Under the pieces are notes generated by a model. It was not told the origin of the DNA. It ran no database searches and worked only from the letters and a program-made list of their open reading frames with translations. Of a DNA stretch of 64,000 bases, positions 62,019 to 64,000 are shown piece after piece. Numbering within the stretch: the first letter of the stretch is position 1; each line of letters starts with the position of its first letter. The stretch is from Bog-473 sp963836605. Lineage in GTDB: Bacteria > Actinomycetota > Acidimicrobiia > Acidimicrobiales > RAAP-2. The stretch is taken from assembly GCA_963836605.1 (NCBI GenBank), contig CAWIKB010000009.1:744001-808000 (forward strand). Direction: 5' to 3'. A program made the position numbers and the translations under genes.

Positions 62019-63344
62019 ATGCTCTACGGGACATCCGCGTTGTTCGCGCTCATCGTCATCACCAACTCGACGCTGGGCCTGTACCGCCAGTGGGGCGAAC
62101 TGGCCCTTGGACCTTTCCTGTTCGGCACCGTGGCCTCGGCCGTCCTGGCCGTCGTGGTGGCGCGGCGCAAGGCGGCCCGTGGCCCCGAGCCCTCGACCAC
62201 CAAGCGGTCGCGGTGGCGTTCGGCCCTGACGGTCCGCATCGCCATCGCCGCCTGTGTGTTCGTGGGCGCCACCGCCGTCCCGCTCGCCCTCGAGGTCCTC
62301 TGGCGCTCTGATGGCGACCCTGGATCCCACTTCCAGCCCGAGGTCGCCACAATCGAGAAGGGCGGCCAGACGTTGGCCAAGGGGAAGGACCCCTATCACG
62401 AGGTCACCAACGCGCAGGGCAAGGTGCTCTACCGCGTGAAGGGAGAACCCACCTATGAGGGGTTCTTGCCCTACCTCCCCCTCATGACCGTCTTCGGTCT
62501 CCCCAGCGCGCGTCACCACGACATCGTGCTGACGGACGCCCGCATCTTCTTCAGCCTGGCCACGTTGGCCATGACGGCGACGGCCATGGCGCTGTGCCGG
62601 TCCGACAGCCGACGCAAGATGCGCGCCGTGCAGGTGATCGCCATCTTGCCCACCGCCGCCCTGCCCCTGGCGACCGGGGGCGATGACATGCCGGTCGTGG
62701 CGTTCTTGCTCCTGGCCATGGTTCTGGCCCAACGGCGGCAACCGTTTGCCGCCGGGGTGGTGCTGGGAGTGGTCTCAGCCATGAAGTTCACCGCTTGGCC
62801 CCTGGCCGCCCTGGCCCTCTTTGCCGCCCGCGATCGTCACGGGACGCGGCGCCCCGGCCGGATGTTGCTCGGCATGCTGGTGGTGGCGGGGCCCGTGGTC
62901 GTGCCGTTCGCGTTGCGTGGCCCCTGGGCCTTCTTCGACAACGTGGTGCTGTTCCCGCTCGGGCTCTCCGGTGTCACCTCGCCGGCGGCCAGCCCGCTCC
63001 CCGGGCACCTGCTGGTCACCGCCTTCCCGTTCCTCCATCGGGCTCTTCCGCTCGCGGTCGGGTTGCTCGGCGGAGTGGTGCTGGTCTGGCACCTCTCGCG
63101 GCGTCCACCGCAGACGGCCGCCCAGGTGTGCACGTTGGCCGCGGTGGTCATGGCCGTGATCATCCTGCTGGCCCCCGCCACCCGCATCGGCTATCTGTTG
63201 TACCCGATCAACTTCTTCGTGTGGGCCTACCTCTTTCGGGGGCCCGAGAGCGCCCGGGGCGATGCTGCACTCCCCGTCGGGTCCTCCACCGAGGAACCGC
63301 ACACCGAGGATCCGCGCCTCGACCTTTACGAGACAGCGCCTTAA
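62019..63344 (+). CDS. Polytopic membrane protein, GT87-like mannosyltransferase family
   Basis: Protein of 441 residues with about ten membrane helices. The architecture resembles GT87/DUF2029 polyprenol-phosphate-mannose-dependent mannosyltransferases: an extracytoplasmic loop after helix 3 with DPYHEV, then EGFLPYLPLMTVFGLP, and later LGVVSAMKFTAWPLAALALF and ATRIGYLLYPINFFVWAYLF. Catalytic Asp residues expected in the first loop are plausible in GKDPYHE, but not proven. The ATG has no Shine-Dalgarno. It may decorate envelope glycans, together with the nucleotidyltransferase fusion at 53372. Confidence 0.7.
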   Translation: MLYGTSALFALIVITNSTLGLYRQWGELALGPFLFGTVASAVLAVVVARRKAARGPEPSTTKRSRWRSALTVRIAIAACVFVGATAVPLALEVLWRSDGDPGSHFQPEVATIEKGGQTLAKGKDPYHEVTNAQGKVLYRVKGEPTYEGFLPYLPLMTVFGLPSARHHDIVLTDARIFFSLATLAMTATAMALCRSDSRRKMRAVQVIAILPTAALPLATGGDDMPVVAFLLLAMVLAQRRQPFAAGVVLGVVSAMKFTAWPLAALALFAARDRHGTRRPGRMLLGMLVVAGPVVVPFALRGPWAFFDNVVLFPLGLSGVTSPAASPLPGHLLVTAFPFLHRALPLAVGLLGGVVLVWHLSRRPPQTAAQVCTLAAVVMAVIILLAPATRIGYLLYPINFFVWAYLFRGPESARGDAALPVGSSTEEPHTEDPRLDLYETAP

Positions 63345-63382
63345 TGGGCGCCTGGAGAGAGCCTGGAGAGTGGAGACTCTCG

Positions 63383-64000
63383 TTAGTCCGAGTCGGAGAC
63401 CTGGAAGAGCCTGATGGTGAAGTGGGTCGTGCCGGCGGGTGGCGCGTCGGCGCCGAAGGTGGTGGCGGAGACCACCGCGCCCATCTCCCAATAGAAGCCG
63501 TCTGAACCAGCTTTCTTGCCCAGTACCTGGAGCCCACCGGGGTCGTGGTCGGCGGGGCCGGTTCCGAGGATCTGCCAGCCCTGGGCCTTCATGTCGTCGA
63601 GGTAGAAGGTGCGGATCGCCCCCTGCGACGCATCGCTGGCCAGGGTGATCTGCTTGTCGTACTCGCCGGCCGCGCCGCTGTTGGCGTGGTGCGACACCCG
63701 GACGGCTCCCTCGGGTAGGGACACCGAGTTGAGGATGTTCGACGGTGGCTCGCCGGATCGGGTGATGACGGAAAGCGCGGTCACGCCGGGCACCGCCCGG
63801 AGGGACGCGCCCGAGACGACCCGCGACGATCTCGACGTGGTGGTTCTCTGGGTCGGCCCGTTGGTGGCGAGACCGATGGCGACGAACGAGCCCACAATCA
63901 GGGCGGCCAGGCCGAGCACGATCATGGCCGGTCGCATGCTGAACCCGGCCCTCCCGACCGGGCGTACGGGCTCGGCACCACTCGGGGGCGCACCGCCGGC
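63383..64000 (-). CDS. Membrane-anchored protein, probably cut by the window edge
   Basis: The frame is open from 64000, and the 21 codons upstream of ATG 63937 (AGGAPPSGAEPVRPVGRAGF) have coding-like composition, so the true start is probably outside the window; 63937 gives 184 residues. A Pro-rich cytoplasmic N-terminus precedes one membrane helix (MIVLGLAALIVGSFVAIGLA). The rest is an extracytoplasmic domain (about 160 residues) with DMKAQGWQILGTGPADH; no family recognised. Similar membrane-tethered domains are common in actinobacteria. Function unknown. Confidence 0.6.
   Translation of the reverse strand, partial: AGGAPPSGAEPVRPVGRAGFSMRPAMIVLGLAALIVGSFVAIGLATNGPTQRTTTSRSSRVVSGASLRAVPGVTALSVITRSGEPPSNILNSVSLPEGAVRVSHHANSGAAGEYDKQITLASDASQGAIRTFYLDDMKAQGWQILGTGPADHDPGGLQVLGKKAGSDGFYWEMGAVVSATTFGADAPPAGTTHFTIRLFQVSDSD

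Overview
The window is GC-rich and bacterial. The rRNA sequences, the argCJBDFRGH gene order, the pgsA2-gcvH-garA-ftsR-bfn synteny and the leaderless promoters all point to the phylum Actinomycetota. The 16S rRNA text looks most like class Acidimicrobiia; this is my reading, not a database result.

Layout. 1-3.4 kb: pheS (cut by the window edge) and pheT. 3.4-5.9 kb: a tandem GNAT protein, a methyltransferase and a cupin. 5.9-9.7 kb, minus strand: a two-component system translationally coupled to an ABC-2 exporter. 9.8-18.5 kb: one tightly coupled arginine operon, argC-J-B-D-F-R-G-H, behind a leaderless promoter with an ArgR-like operator, followed by a 3-methyladenine glycosylase gene with no ordinary start codon. 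19.4-22.5 kb: two tandem Tat-exported surface paralogues, each with a single-base frameshift. 22.5-26.6 kb: two DHA2-type multidrug efflux genes around a TetR repressor, whose likely operator occurs at both its own promoter and the second efflux gene.

26.7-35.2 kb holds one rRNA operon (16S-23S-5S, no spacer tRNA). The 23S gene is about 5.9 kb long because four group I introns interrupt it, three of them carrying LAGLIDADG endonuclease genes. Two introns are separated by an exon of only 20 nt. Long complementary segments that would form the 16S and 23S processing stems are visible.

35.2-51.5 kb is mainly envelope and accessory genes: small membrane proteins, an Arg/Ser-rich disordered TPR protein, a broken Tat-exported protein, a frameshifted L,D-transpeptidase, class I aldolase, korAB, a PQQ-type beta-propeller, a secreted alkaline-phosphatase-fold protein and a DUF3052 remnant. 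51.5-64 kb is mostly housekeeping: DUF1015, pgsA, a nucleotidyltransferase/phosphomannomutase-like fusion, gcvH, garA, ftsR, bifunctional nuclease, a YhdH-type reductase, an S9 peptidase, a GT87-like membrane protein and a membrane-anchored protein that may run off the end.

Themes. (1) The 23S gene is a hot spot of mobile introns. (2) Twelve genes have a TANNNT -10 element 6-8 nt before the start codon, the signature of leaderless mRNAs. (3) Six single-base frame changes fall in only five genes, all exported or membrane proteins, while several times as much housekeeping sequence is intact.
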